DNA of 64,000 bases from JAICIG01 sp035532215 (lineage in GTDB: Bacteria > Planctomycetota > Planctomycetia > Pirellulales > JAICIG01), in contig DATKRK010000353.1 in NCBI GenBank assembly GCA_035532215.1, positions 6,449 to 70,448 on the forward strand, written 5' to 3'. The notes under the pieces are model-generated. The model saw only the letters and a program-made list of their open reading frames with translations, was not told the DNA's origin and made no database searches. This document shows, in pieces, positions 1-8,627 of the stretch. Made by a program: the position numbers and the translations under genes. Positions within the stretch are counted from its first letter, which is position 1. Each line of letters begins with the position of its first letter.

Positions 1-2052
1 GAGTTCCTGGCGAACATGTCGCACGAACTGCGAACGCCGCTCAACGGCGTGATTGGCTTGGGCCAATTGTTGATGGACACCAATCTCGACGCGCAGCAGC
101 GGCGGTACGTCGAGGCCGCCAAGCTCTCGGCCAAAGTGCTGCTGCAGTTGATCAACGACGTCCTCGATTTCTCCAAAATCGAAGCCGGACGCATGGAACT
201 GGAGTCCATCGATTTCGACCTGCACGGCGTCATCGAACGCGCGTTGGCCATGATCGCCGAAGAGGCGGGCAAAAAGAAGCTGGAACTGGTGAGCTTCGTC
301 GAACCGGCCTTGCCGTCGCAGGTCCGCGGCGATCCCGGCCGCGTGCAGCAGATTCTCACGAATTTGCTGTCCAATGCCGTTAAATTCACCGCCCAGGGGC
401 ACGTCGGGCTGAACGTCTCGCTGGCTTCGCAAACGGCCGACGAGGTGACGGTCCGCTGCGCCGTGTCGGACACCGGGACCGGCATCCCCAAGGACTTGCA
501 ATCGCGGCTGTTCCAATCCTTCTCGCAGGTCGATTCGTCGACGACCCGCAAGTTCGGCGGCACCGGGCTGGGATTGTCGATCTGCAAACGGCTGACTGAA
601 ATGATGGGCGGCGAAATCGGGGTCGAAAGCGAGCACGGAAAAGGATCGACGTTCGCCTTCACCGTGCGGTTCAAGAAGAGCTTGACGCCTGACGCCAGGC
701 CCGAACTGGCGAACTCGCTGCCGCTCTTCGGATTGCGCGTGCTGTGCGTCGACGATAGCCCTTCGGTGCTGGCCTCGCTCGAGCGGCAATTGACGGCTTG
801 GGGATGCCAGTGCCAGACCGCCGAAGACGGTGCTGCGGCCTTGAGCTTGCTTCGCACGGCGGTCGCCTCCGACCGGCCGATCCAGGTGGCGATTCTCGAT
901 CTTTGCATGCCGGGCCTAAGGGGCGACGAGCTGGCCGGCGCGATTCGAGCCAATCCCGCTCTCCGCGACACGCTGATCTATATGATGACCGGCCTGCAAG
1001 ACGCACCGCTCGATACGGAGCTTGACGAACTCGGGGTTTCGGCGACGTTGCGCAAGCCGATCACCGCATCGCCGCTGTTCGACCTATTGATGCTGGCCTT
1101 GAAGCCGGCCATCATAGGCGCCGCCAGCCATCCCCTGGCGGCCGAAGCCGCCGCCTTGGCCGCGCGGACCCGCTCGAAACAGGCGGCGGCGGCGAAGAAG
1201 GCCCGCATCTTGTTGGTCGAAGACAACGAGGTCAACCAGCTCGTTGCGGCCGAAATGTTGAAATCGGCCGGGTATGGCTGCGAGATTCGCTCCAACGGCC
1301 AACAGGCCCTCGAGGCGCTCACCCGAGCCGAGTACGACCTGGTGCTGATGGACTGCCAGATGCCCGAAATGGACGGTTATGAGGCCACCCGCTCCATCCG
1401 CCAATCGGAGCGGCAAGCCGGCAAAACGAAGCCGCTGCCGATCTTGGCGCTCACCGCGAACGCCCTGGTGGGCGATCGCCAGCGATGCCTGGAGGCGGGC
1501 ATGACCGACTACCTGAAGAAGCCGCTGGACCGCAAGCAATTGCTCGACTCGCTCGAGCGGTTTCTCCCGTACGAGGAACCGGAGGCCGAGGCCGGAAGGG
1601 CCGGGCGCCCTCGCCCGGCGAACGAGGCCGGGAGGACCGGGCGCCCTCGCCCGGCGAACGAGGCGTCCGTCGAGCAAGGCCCCGAGGCGCCCGACGAGTC
1701 ACTTCCCGCCTGGAACTGCGATGCGGTCGCCGAACGCTTCATGGGCGATTGGAATTTCGTCATGACGTTGCTCGACAAGTTCGATCACCAGGCCGAAGCG
1801 GACCTGAAACAGCTTGAAGCGCGAATCGCCGAGCGTAACGCGGAGCAGATGGCGCTGATCGCGCACCGCTTGAAAGGCGCTGCGGCGAGCCTTTCGGCGT
1901 GCGCGCTGGCGGGCTCGGCGGCCCGGTTGGAGGCGTTAGGGCGTCAAGCGAACATGGACGAGGCGGAAGCTTGTTTTGCCAGTCTGCAAAGCGAATGGGA
2001 GCGGTTCCGCCGCTGCCGCCGCGAGGCCGCGGCGGCGCACGGCAAAATCTAG
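1..2052 (+). CDS. Hybrid sensor histidine kinase, 5' end missing
   Basis: This is the 3' part of a hybrid histidine kinase. The frame is open from base 1, so the true start and sensor region lie outside the window. Counting from the methionine at 16, the H-box SHELRTPLNG has the phosphorylated His at residue 3, followed by an HATPase_c domain (about 105-222) with an N-box and the DTGTGIP and GTGLGL motifs. Two receiver domains follow, at about 240-355 (Asp295, LRKP) and 396-515 (Asp446, LKKP). A C-terminal Hpt domain has HRLKG at His617, so a full His-Asp-His relay is present. A proline/arginine linker at 525-548 consists of two copies of a genomic repeat. The HD-GYP regulator starts 12 bases downstream and is the likely output partner. 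Confidence 0.95.
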   Translation, partial: EFLANMSHELRTPLNGVIGLGQLLMDTNLDAQQRRYVEAAKLSAKVLLQLINDVLDFSKIEAGRMELESIDFDLHGVIERALAMIAEEAGKKKLELVSFVEPALPSQVRGDPGRVQQILTNLLSNAVKFTAQGHVGLNVSLASQTADEVTVRCAVSDTGTGIPKDLQSRLFQSFSQVDSSTTRKFGGTGLGLSICKRLTEMMGGEIGVESEHGKGSTFAFTVRFKKSLTPDARPELANSLPLFGLRVLCVDDSPSVLASLERQLTAWGCQCQTAEDGAAALSLLRTAVASDRPIQVAILDLCMPGLRGDELAGAIRANPALRDTLIYMMTGLQDAPLDTELDELGVSATLRKPITASPLFDLLMLALKPAIIGAASHPLAAEAAALAARTRSKQAAAAKKARILLVEDNEVNQLVAAEMLKSAGYGCEIRSNGQQALEALTRAEYDLVLMDCQMPEMDGYEATRSIRQSERQAGKTKPLPILALTANALVGDRQRCLEAGMTDYLKKPLDRKQLLDSLERFLPYEEPEAEAGRAGRPRPANEAGRTGRPRPANEASVEQGPEAPDESLPAWNCDAVAERFMGDWNFVMTLLDKFDHQAEADLKQLEARIAERNAEQMALIAHRLKGAAASLSACALAGSAARLEALGRQANMDEAEACFASLQSEWERFRRCRREAAAAHGKI
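1588..1659. repeat. Two 36-bp GC-palindrome units inside the kinase gene
   Basis: There are two tandem 36-bp units sharing the core GGGCGCCCTCGCCCGGC. Each encodes 12 residues of the form EAGR(A/T)GRPRPAN, in frame between the second receiver and the Hpt domain. The same core occurs outside genes near 25283, 49804 and 53350, and as a 36-bp-period tandem at 63884-64000, so this is a dispersed family that has entered coding sequence. Confidence 0.85.
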
Positions 2053-2064
2053 AGAGCCTCATGC

Positions 2065-3144
2065 ATGCTCGCGAGCAACTTAAAAATTCTGATCGTGGAC
2101 GACGACGAGGTGTCGCTGGCCATTTCGCGCCGCACCGTCGAGCAGGCCGGCTACGCCGTTGAATCGGCGCGTAACGGCCGCGAAGCGCTCGACGTGCTCG
2201 CCCGCGGCGAATGCCGGCTGGTCATCACCGACTGGATGATGCCCGAAATGGACGGCGTCGAACTTTGCCGGCAAATCCGTGCGCGCGATTTCTGCGGCTA
2301 TATCTACGTGATCGTCTTGACGTCGAAAGGGGAGAAGAAAGACATCGTCGAAGGCTTGACCGCCGGGGCCGACGACTTTTTGACCAAACCGTTCGATCCG
2401 GCCGAATTGCAGGTTCGCGTTTGCTCGGGCAAGCGAATTCTGGCCTTGGAAACTCGCGACCTGGCGATCTTCGCGCTGGCCAAGCTCGCCGAGTCGCGCG
2501 ATCCCGAGACCGGAGCGCACCTGGAACGCATGCGCTCTTACGCCCGGATTCTCGCCGGGCGCCTGGCCGGCGCGCCGAAGTACAGCGGCCTGGTCGACCT
2601 GGATTACGTCCGCACGATTTACCTGACCAGCCCCTTGCACGACATCGGGAAAGTCGGCATTCCCGACCGCGTGTTGCTCAAGGCCGGTCCGCTCGACGAG
2701 CAGGAATTCGAGATCATGAAGCGGCATACGCTGATCGGAGCTGAAACGCTCGATGCGGCGCTCTGCCATCACCGCGGCGCCCGTTTCCTGGAGATGGGGC
2801 GCGACATCGCGCTGACGCATCACGAGCGCTGGGACGGCGGCGGCTACCCGCAAGGCCTGGCGGGCGAAGGCATTCCGCTGTGCGGCCGAATCGTGACGGT
2901 GGCCGACGTCTACGACGCGTTGACCACGAAACGTTCTTATAAGGAAGCCTTCGCCCACGACTTGACCCGCTCGATCATCGTTGAAGAATCGGGGACGCAC
3001 TTCGACCCGGACGTGGTCGGCGCGTTCCTCGACTGCGAAGAAGAATTCATCCGAGTCCGCGCGCAGTTCGCCGAGTGCGAATCTCTGGCGGAACTCGAGA
3101 CCGTCCAAGCTCGCAAGTTTTTGGAAGAGGCGGTGGTGATATGA
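2065..3144 (+). CDS. Response regulator with HD-GYP phosphodiesterase domain
   Basis: A two-component output protein likely to hydrolyse cyclic di-GMP. A receiver domain occupies residues 7-120, with acidic pocket DDD, phospho-acceptor Asp56 and Lys108. An HD-GYP domain fills about 135-340, with HDIGK (His192-Asp193) and HHERWDGGGYP (252-262), so the metal-binding and GYP signatures are intact. The length of 359 aa is normal for the REC-HD-GYP family. The ATG at 2065 is chosen because it puts the receiver beta-1 strand in frame; the ATG at 2061 is in another frame. It directly follows the hybrid kinase, probably in one transcript, and the Hpt domain of that kinase is its likely phosphodonor. 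Confidence 0.94.
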   Translation: MLASNLKILIVDDDEVSLAISRRTVEQAGYAVESARNGREALDVLARGECRLVITDWMMPEMDGVELCRQIRARDFCGYIYVIVLTSKGEKKDIVEGLTAGADDFLTKPFDPAELQVRVCSGKRILALETRDLAIFALAKLAESRDPETGAHLERMRSYARILAGRLAGAPKYSGLVDLDYVRTIYLTSPLHDIGKVGIPDRVLLKAGPLDEQEFEIMKRHTLIGAETLDAALCHHRGARFLEMGRDIALTHHERWDGGGYPQGLAGEGIPLCGRIVTVADVYDALTTKRSYKEAFAHDLTRSIIVEESGTHFDPDVVGAFLDCEEEFIRVRAQFAECESLAELETVQARKFLEEAVVI

Positions 3145-3205
3145 ACGTCTCGCCGCCTGCTCCACGGTTCCATGCTCAGCCCGGCGTGATGGGAAGGATT
3201 TCGTG

Positions 3206-5107
3206 ATGGATCATCTGCTTTCGCGGCTCGTTACGCCGCTCGAACTGCACGATTTTAGCCTTGAAGAACTGCGACAATTGGCCCGCGAAATCCGCGAGGA
3301 GCTGCGCGGCATTTTGCGGTTGCGCAGCGCCCACTTCGCTTCGAATCTCGGCGTGGTCGAGTTGTGCCTCGCCTTGCACTCGGTTTACGACTTCTCTCAC
3401 GACCGCCTGATCTGGGACACCGGGCATCAGATCTACCCGCAAAAGCTCATCACCGGCCGCTATCCGCAGATGCACTCCATCCGCTCGAAAGGCGGCTTGA
3501 TGGGCTTTCCGAATCCCGAGGAAAGCCCCTACGACCTGTTCATGACCGGTCATGCGGGGTGCAGCATCTCGACGGCGCTGGGCCTGCGAGCCGGCGACGA
3601 ACTGCTGGGCCGCGGCCAGCGCCGGACGGTCGCCGTGATCGGCGACGGCGCCATGCCCTCGGGCATCGTCTTCGAAGCATTGAACAACGCCGGCGCGCTG
3701 AAGAAGAACCTGCTGGTCGTGTTGAACGACAATCAGATGTCGATCTGCCCGCGCGTCGGCTCGCTGGCCCAGTATCTGGACAAGACGCCCAAGACCGACT
3801 ATCCGCTCGGCTTGCGCCGCTCGAAGCGGGAACAAGAAGCGGCCGAGGCCCAGCCGGCGCCGCCCGAGCAACCACGCACTGCAAAGCCCTTCGGCGCCCC
3901 TTTCGAAGAGCTGGGGTGGCGATACATCGGCCCGGTCGATGGGCACGATCTGGGAATGTTGACCAAGTGCTTCCGCGACCTGGCGCCGGCGGGCGGACCG
4001 ATCCTGTTGCACGTCTTGACCAAGAAGGGCCACGGCTTCGAGCCGGCCGCGAGCGATCCGGTGAAGTTCCACGCGCCGGCCCGCTTCGATTGGGACGGCA
4101 AGCAAGTCATCCCCTTGAGCAGCGGTTCGCGGCCCGGCTACACGCACGTCGCGAGCGACGCCATTTACGGCGCCATGCAGCGCAATCCGAAGGTCGTGAC
4201 GATCGTGGCGGCGATGTGCGAAGGGAATCGGCTGCAAAAAGTGCGGGCCGACATGCCCGAGCGCTTTTTCGATACGGGGATTTGCGAGTCGCACGCAGTG
4301 GCCTTTGCCGCCGGCCTGGCGAAAAGCGGGCTGCGGCCGATCGTCGCGATCTATTCGACTTTCATGCAGCGCTCGTACGACCAGTTGTTCCAGGAAGTCT
4401 CGCTGCAAGACCTGCCCGTGACGCTGTGCATGGACCGCGCCGGGCTGGTGGGGCCCGACGGGCCGACGCATCATGGTTCGTTCGATACGGTTTATGTGCG
4501 CTCGCTGCCGAACTTCGCCATCCTGTCGCCGGGCGACGCGCTCGACGTCGGGCCGATGATCGATTTCGCCGCGAGCCATCCCGGTCCGACGGCCATCCGC
4601 TATCCCAAGGACCATGCGGAGCGCGTCGAGCGCGAAGTGCAGCCGGTGGAACTCGGCCGCGCCGAAACGCTCTCCTGGGGCAAAGACGGCATGCTGATCG
4701 CCTACGGCTCGTTGTTGTCGTCGTGCGTGCGCGTGGCCGAACGGCTGCGCGGCGAAGGGTTCGACGTGGGCGTCGTCAACGCCCGCTTCGCCAAGCCGCT
4801 CGACGAAGACACGATACTGCGCGCGATCTCGGAATGCGGCTTCGTGCTCACGGTCGAAGAGGGCACGCTGGCCGGCGGCTTCGGCAGCGCCGTGCTGGAG
4901 GCCGCCAATGCGGCGCAACTCGACCTGCGTCGCCTGCGCCGCCTGGGCCTGCCCGATCGCTACGTGCTGCACGCCGAACGCGAAGAGCAATTGCAGGAAC
5001 TCGGCCTGGACGAAGCGGGAATCTATCGGCAGGCGCGAGCGCTGGCCGAGGATCGCGGCGCTGGCGAAAAAAAAGGAGCCGAGCATTTGCACGCCTCCCG
5101 CCGCTGA
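3206..5107 (+). CDS. dxs: 1-deoxy-D-xylulose-5-phosphate synthase-like enzyme
   Basis: A thiamine-diphosphate enzyme expected to join pyruvate and glyceraldehyde 3-phosphate in the MEP isoprenoid pathway. The 633 aa length matches DXS. Visible features are WDTGHQ and TGHAG in the first domain, the ThDP motif GDG (about 147-149) followed by LNDNQMSI, and the pyrimidine-domain segment FDTGICESHAVAFAAGLA. Where DXS usually has EQHA this protein has ESHA, one position after the catalytic Glu. The ATG at 3206 (or the GTG just before it) is preceded by GGAAGGA at 3192-3198, a good ribosome-binding site. A paralogue with altered substrate is possible because of the Gln-to-Ser change, but the overall family is clear. 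Confidence 0.88.
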   Translation: MDHLLSRLVTPLELHDFSLEELRQLAREIREELRGILRLRSAHFASNLGVVELCLALHSVYDFSHDRLIWDTGHQIYPQKLITGRYPQMHSIRSKGGLMGFPNPEESPYDLFMTGHAGCSISTALGLRAGDELLGRGQRRTVAVIGDGAMPSGIVFEALNNAGALKKNLLVVLNDNQMSICPRVGSLAQYLDKTPKTDYPLGLRRSKREQEAAEAQPAPPEQPRTAKPFGAPFEELGWRYIGPVDGHDLGMLTKCFRDLAPAGGPILLHVLTKKGHGFEPAASDPVKFHAPARFDWDGKQVIPLSSGSRPGYTHVASDAIYGAMQRNPKVVTIVAAMCEGNRLQKVRADMPERFFDTGICESHAVAFAAGLAKSGLRPIVAIYSTFMQRSYDQLFQEVSLQDLPVTLCMDRAGLVGPDGPTHHGSFDTVYVRSLPNFAILSPGDALDVGPMIDFAASHPGPTAIRYPKDHAERVEREVQPVELGRAETLSWGKDGMLIAYGSLLSSCVRVAERLRGEGFDVGVVNARFAKPLDEDTILRAISECGFVLTVEEGTLAGGFGSAVLEAANAAQLDLRRLRRLGLPDRYVLHAEREEQLQELGLDEAGIYRQARALAEDRGAGEKKGAEHLHASRR

Positions 5108-5185
5108 CGTAAATACCTTCAGCCACGCCGCCGGCGGCCGTTCAACAAACGGGCGATTGCCGGCCGGCGCCAGTGGGATCCGGCC

Positions 5186-5320
5186 TAGCCCGGATTATTC
5201 ACAGCCCGGCTATTACTTGACAAAGCGCTCGATACCAACCCGAAGCGCCAGCGAGGTAAGTGCGTTGCTCCACCTCGCTTGCGCTTCGGGTTAGTGTGGG
5301 CTGATGAATAATCCGGGCTA
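5186..5320. repeat. REP-like palindromic element, family 1, copy A
   Basis: A 135-bp element bounded by inverted 16-bp ends, TAGCCCGGATTATTCA on the left and TGAATAATCCGGGCTA on the right. Inside is a second dyad, AACCCGAAGCGCCAGCGAGG against CTCGCTTGCGCTTCGGGTT, with a spacer between the arms. Other copies lie at 7208-7343, 8894-9029 and 27015-27146, with core-only copies at 27721-27842 and 59753-59815. It occupies most of the 249-bp gap between dxs and the P450 gene. Confidence 0.9.
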
Positions 5321-5356
5321 GGCGGCCGAGCCAACCTTTCGTCACAAGGATCGAAC

Positions 5357-6742
5357 GTGAACAACGACGCCTTCGAAGACGCCGCGGCCGGCAAACGCCC
5401 CTCCGCGCTGCTCTCGGCGCGGCTCTGTCCGCCGCTGATGCTGTATCAAATGATGTACCGGCCGCTGCCGTACTTGCTCGAGGTCGGCCTGAAGCACGAG
5501 ATCGTGCGGCTCGGATGGCTCGGCGCGCCCTACTTTCTGGTCAGCGAGCCGGAACTGATCAAGCAGATGCTGGCCGACCCCCAGAAATTTCAAAAGGGCT
5601 CGCTGTTCAAGAAACTGCAACTGGTGCTCGGCAAGGGCCTGGTCACGCTCGACGGCCAGGCCTGGATCGACGCGCGACGGCGAGTACAACAGGCGTTTCG
5701 GCCGGGCTTGATCGCCGAGCAGCAGGAGATCGTGATCCGGCATACTCGCAACATGATCGAACGGTTGCGAAAAGCGCCCGCCGGCGAGCCGATCGATCTC
5801 GACGCCGTAACGACCGAACTGATGTTGCGCGTCGCTCTGGAATTGTTGTTCGGCGCAACGCCGGGCGATATCGACCTGGACGAGGCGCGGCGCGCGGTCG
5901 ACGTGTGCAACGCCTACGCCCGCTATCGCATCTGGTCGCTCACGCCCGAGAGCTGGAATACTCCGCGAAAACGCAAGTTTCTCGCCGCCCTGGCCACGTT
6001 GGAATCGGTCGTCAATCGCGTCATCGACGAGCGCCGCCGCGAGACGAAAGTCGCCTTGCGAGAGCGTTGCGACGTGCTCTCGCTGCTGTTCGAAGCCGGC
6101 TTCGAAGGCGTGGAACTGCGCGATCACGTGATGACCTTGTTCATCGCCGGTCACGAAACGACCGCCGGCTCGGTGGCCTTCCTGCTGGGCCTGGCGGCAA
6201 GACGCCCCGACGTGCAGCAGGCGCTGTTTGACGAGGCTTGCGGGCTGCCGGCCAATTCGGTTCCACAGGGCGACTTGCACTTCACCGAGGCGGTCTGGAA
6301 AGAGACGCTGCGTCTCTACCCGTCGGTGCCGATGATGGATCGCACCGTGACGGAAGACGCGCGGCTCGGGCGGTACTCGATTCCCGCCGGCGCCAACTTG
6401 ATTTGGAGCCCGTACGTGATGCATCGCAAGTATTTTTCCGACGCCGAACGGTTCGATCCGCGCCGTTTCCTCGACGGCGCGCAGCCGGCGCCCGGAACCT
6501 ACCTGCCCTTCGGAGAAGGGCCGCGGATGTGCATCGGCAAAGGGCTCGCCGACATGGAGGGCGTGACGATCACCTCGCTCGTTGCGCGGGCCTTCGAGAT
6601 CGAACCGGCCGACCGCAGCGAGTTGACGGTCCGCCCGATGATTACCTTGCGGCCCGAGCGAGGCTTCCTCGTCCGGCTACGGCCTCGCGAGGGCGTGAAC
6701 TTCGCCGACGAGGAATGCGGCGCCGTGCCGGCGGCCGTATAA
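5357..6742 (+). CDS. Cytochrome P450
   Basis: A heme-thiolate monooxygenase of 461 aa with no signal peptide, so cytosolic. The I-helix oxygen-activation motif AGHETT is at 264-269, the K-helix ExxR at Glu316-Arg319 (ETLR), and the heme loop FGEGPRMCIGKG places the thiolate ligand at Cys392. The sequence resembles fatty-acid or terpene hydroxylase P450s (CYP102/CYP4-like), but the substrate cannot be read from sequence. No ferredoxin or reductase gene is adjacent. A SnoaL-like gene follows after 27 bp and is probably cotranscribed. The start is the ATG at 5357, 8 bases after an AAGGA at 5345-5349. Confidence 0.94.
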   Translation: MNNDAFEDAAAGKRPSALLSARLCPPLMLYQMMYRPLPYLLEVGLKHEIVRLGWLGAPYFLVSEPELIKQMLADPQKFQKGSLFKKLQLVLGKGLVTLDGQAWIDARRRVQQAFRPGLIAEQQEIVIRHTRNMIERLRKAPAGEPIDLDAVTTELMLRVALELLFGATPGDIDLDEARRAVDVCNAYARYRIWSLTPESWNTPRKRKFLAALATLESVVNRVIDERRRETKVALRERCDVLSLLFEAGFEGVELRDHVMTLFIAGHETTAGSVAFLLGLAARRPDVQQALFDEACGLPANSVPQGDLHFTEAVWKETLRLYPSVPMMDRTVTEDARLGRYSIPAGANLIWSPYVMHRKYFSDAERFDPRRFLDGAQPAPGTYLPFGEGPRMCIGKGLADMEGVTITSLVARAFEIEPADRSELTVRPMITLRPERGFLVRLRPREGVNFADEECGAVPAAV

Positions 6743-6769
6743 GTATTCGAAAGCCCAAGGACTATCGTC

Positions 6770-7210
6770 ATGTCTCTGGAAACCAACAAGCAACTCGTCA
6801 ATCGCATCTGGCAAGAACTGGTCAACGGCAACCGCCAGGAGGAGCTCGGCGAGCTGGTCCATCCCGACTTTCAAGACCACACGCCTCTGCCCGGCATGTC
6901 GCCGGGCGTCGCAGGGCTGCAACAAAGGCTGACGGTACTGCACGGCGCGTTCCCCGACTTCCGCTCGGAGATCGAGCAGCTCATCGCCGAGGGAGACAAG
7001 GTCGTAGCCTTGGTCGCCTCGACCGGAACGCACCAGCAAGAGTTCGTCGGCGCGCCGCCCACCGGACGGCGTTTCGCAATCCAGGAAATTCACATCATCC
7101 GCGTCGCCGATGGCCGGATGGTCGAACACTGGGGCATCCCCGATTTCTTCGCCATGCTCGAACAGCTCGGCCTGATTGCCGCTCCCTGGCAAGTCGCTGC
7201 GGGAACTTAG
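6770..7210 (+). CDS. SnoaL-like / ester cyclase family protein
   Basis: A 146-residue single-domain alpha+beta barrel protein of the NTF2 superfamily. It has the typical N-terminal NRIWQELVNG helix, HPDFQDH near the cavity entrance, a central FPDF segment, PPTGRRF and the closing strands HIIRVADGRMVEHWGIPD. Family members act as polyketide cyclases, isomerases or small-molecule binding proteins; the substrate is unknown. It lies 27 bp after the P450 gene, suggesting a joint role in modifying a small molecule. Its stop codon TAG (7208-7210) is also the first three bases of the downstream palindromic element. Confidence 0.85.
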   Translation: MSLETNKQLVNRIWQELVNGNRQEELGELVHPDFQDHTPLPGMSPGVAGLQQRLTVLHGAFPDFRSEIEQLIAEGDKVVALVASTGTHQQEFVGAPPTGRRFAIQEIHIIRVADGRMVEHWGIPDFFAMLEQLGLIAAPWQVAAGT

Positions 7211-7343
7211 CCCGGATTATTCATCAGCCCCGAGAATGCTCGACAAAACGCTTCACACTAACCCGAAGCGCTAGCGAGGTAAGGCGATTGCTCCACCTCG
7301 CTTGCGCTTCGGGTTGGTATGGGCTGATGAATAATCCGGGTTA
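7208..7343. repeat. REP-like element, family 1, copy B, supplying two stop codons
   Basis: A 136-bp copy with ends TAGCCCGGATTATTCA and TGAATAATCCGGGTTA. Its first three bases are the TAG stop of the SnoaL-like gene. Its last three, read on the minus strand, are the TAA stop of the FadL-like gene. It therefore fills the whole gap between two convergent genes. It has the same orientation as copy A. Confidence 0.92.
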
Positions 7344-8627
7344 GAACGGCACCAGCAAGCTCAGCGAGGCGACGTGCGCCTGGGCGTGCAGCGAACTGTG
7401 CGAGAAGTCGCCGCCCGCCAAGGCGCTCACGCCCACGTAGCGGGTCGGGCCGAACGTGAACTGGTAGGCCGCGTTCAAATAGGCGCGGCCGATCTTATGG
7501 CTGAAGCCCGCGCTGAAGGCGTGCAGCAGAATGCCGTCGGTGTAGGGCGTCAAGGTATTGCTCGGCGTCGGGCTCGTGTGATACACGTAGCCGAGGCGAT
7601 ACGTATTGCGCGAGTTCGGCATCCACTGGTAGCCCAGCCGCAACGAAACCGAATCGTGCCAGTTGATGGGCAGCGTCTGCGCGATGGCCGGACCGGCCAA
7701 TAAAGGCACCATCGGGTTGGAGGAGTCGGTCAAATTGATGCCCACGCCGTTGAAGGCGTGCTTCCAGTCGTACCAGATCATGTCGATGCCGACCATGTGC
7801 TTGCGATTGAACTTGTGCGCCAGCCCGATGCCCAGCGAACGCGGCCAATTGATGTCGGTCGAGGACGAGAAGCGACTGTAGATCGGGGCGGGCGTGACGC
7901 CGTAGATGTTGGCGTTCATTACGCCGCCCATGTGGAACTTGGTCATGCTGGTGAAGCTCAACCCGAGCATCGTCTTCTCGCTGAGCTTGTATTGCAAGCC
8001 GAACGAGCCGACCGGGGCCACGCCGAAGCCCTGCAAGTTGACGATCGCCGGCGCGCCGGCCAGCGCCCCGCTGGGCATGAACAGCGGGCCTTCCAGATCG
8101 AGATAGCTGGCGGCAATCCCCACGCTGCCGCCGATCGACAGCCGGTCGGTCACGCGATAGGACAGCGTCGGCAACACTTTGGCGACCGCGTCGAACGACC
8201 TGTATTGCTGCGGCCCGGCGAACGAGTTCTGGAAATTGTACGAGGCGCCGAAGCCCGCCGGCCCGAACACGCCCAAGCCCCAGGCCCAACGCTTGTCTTT
8301 GCTGCGGCGAATGTAGGCGATGTTGGGAACCGGAATCGGGCGAACCGCCGACTGCGCGTCGTTCGGCTTGTTGTCGGTGTAGTGAACCTGGCTAATGACC
8401 GTGTCGGCGCCGATCTCGAACAAGCCGTTGTTGGCGACGTTGACCAGCGCGCCCGGGTTGTCCAGAATCACCGCCCCGTTGTCGGCGAAGCCCAGGTTCG
8501 TGCCGCCGCGGCCGGTCGAAATCGGGCCCACGCCGTCGCGAATCAACCCGTCGGCTTGCGCCGTACGCGCGCTTGCCGAAATCAGGGCCCACAAGAACAA
8601 CAGCGCTGACAGTCGCCGGAAACTCAT
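7341..8627 (-). CDS. FadL/OmpP1-type outer-membrane transport protein
   Basis: A 428-aa predicted outer-membrane beta-barrel of the FadL/TodX family, which moves hydrophobic molecules such as long-chain fatty acids across the outer membrane. A signal peptide MSFRRLSALLFLWALISA is cleaved near TAQA-DG. The mature N-terminus carries the family hatch region (SGRG-like GPISTGRGGTNLGFADNGA with NPG). The remainder is alternating amphipathic strands ending in a C-terminal Phe (LLVPF), as expected for BAM-dependent insertion. The ATG at 8627 is chosen because the longer frame upstream adds a sequence unlike a signal peptide. The stop codon lies in the flanking palindromic element. Confidence 0.87.
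   Translation of the reverse strand: MSFRRLSALLFLWALISASARTAQADGLIRDGVGPISTGRGGTNLGFADNGAVILDNPGALVNVANNGLFEIGADTVISQVHYTDNKPNDAQSAVRPIPVPNIAYIRRSKDKRWAWGLGVFGPAGFGASYNFQNSFAGPQQYRSFDAVAKVLPTLSYRVTDRLSIGGSVGIAASYLDLEGPLFMPSGALAGAPAIVNLQGFGVAPVGSFGLQYKLSEKTMLGLSFTSMTKFHMGGVMNANIYGVTPAPIYSRFSSSTDINWPRSLGIGLAHKFNRKHMVGIDMIWYDWKHAFNGVGINLTDSSNPMVPLLAGPAIAQTLPINWHDSVSLRLGYQWMPNSRNTYRLGYVYHTSPTPSNTLTPYTDGILLHAFSAGFSHKIGRAYLNAAYQFTFGPTRYVGVSALAGGDFSHSSLHAQAHVASLSLLVPF

Noticed and set aside
3176..5092. A 638-codon open frame on the minus strand opposite dxs (and similar long frames such as 12924-15236 on the plus strand, 28798-30681 and 57108-59780 on the minus strand)
   Set aside because: These lie opposite genes with full protein-family motifs. 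In such GC-rich DNA the antisense frame stays open by chance. Their translations are Arg/Ala-rich with no recognisable domain.
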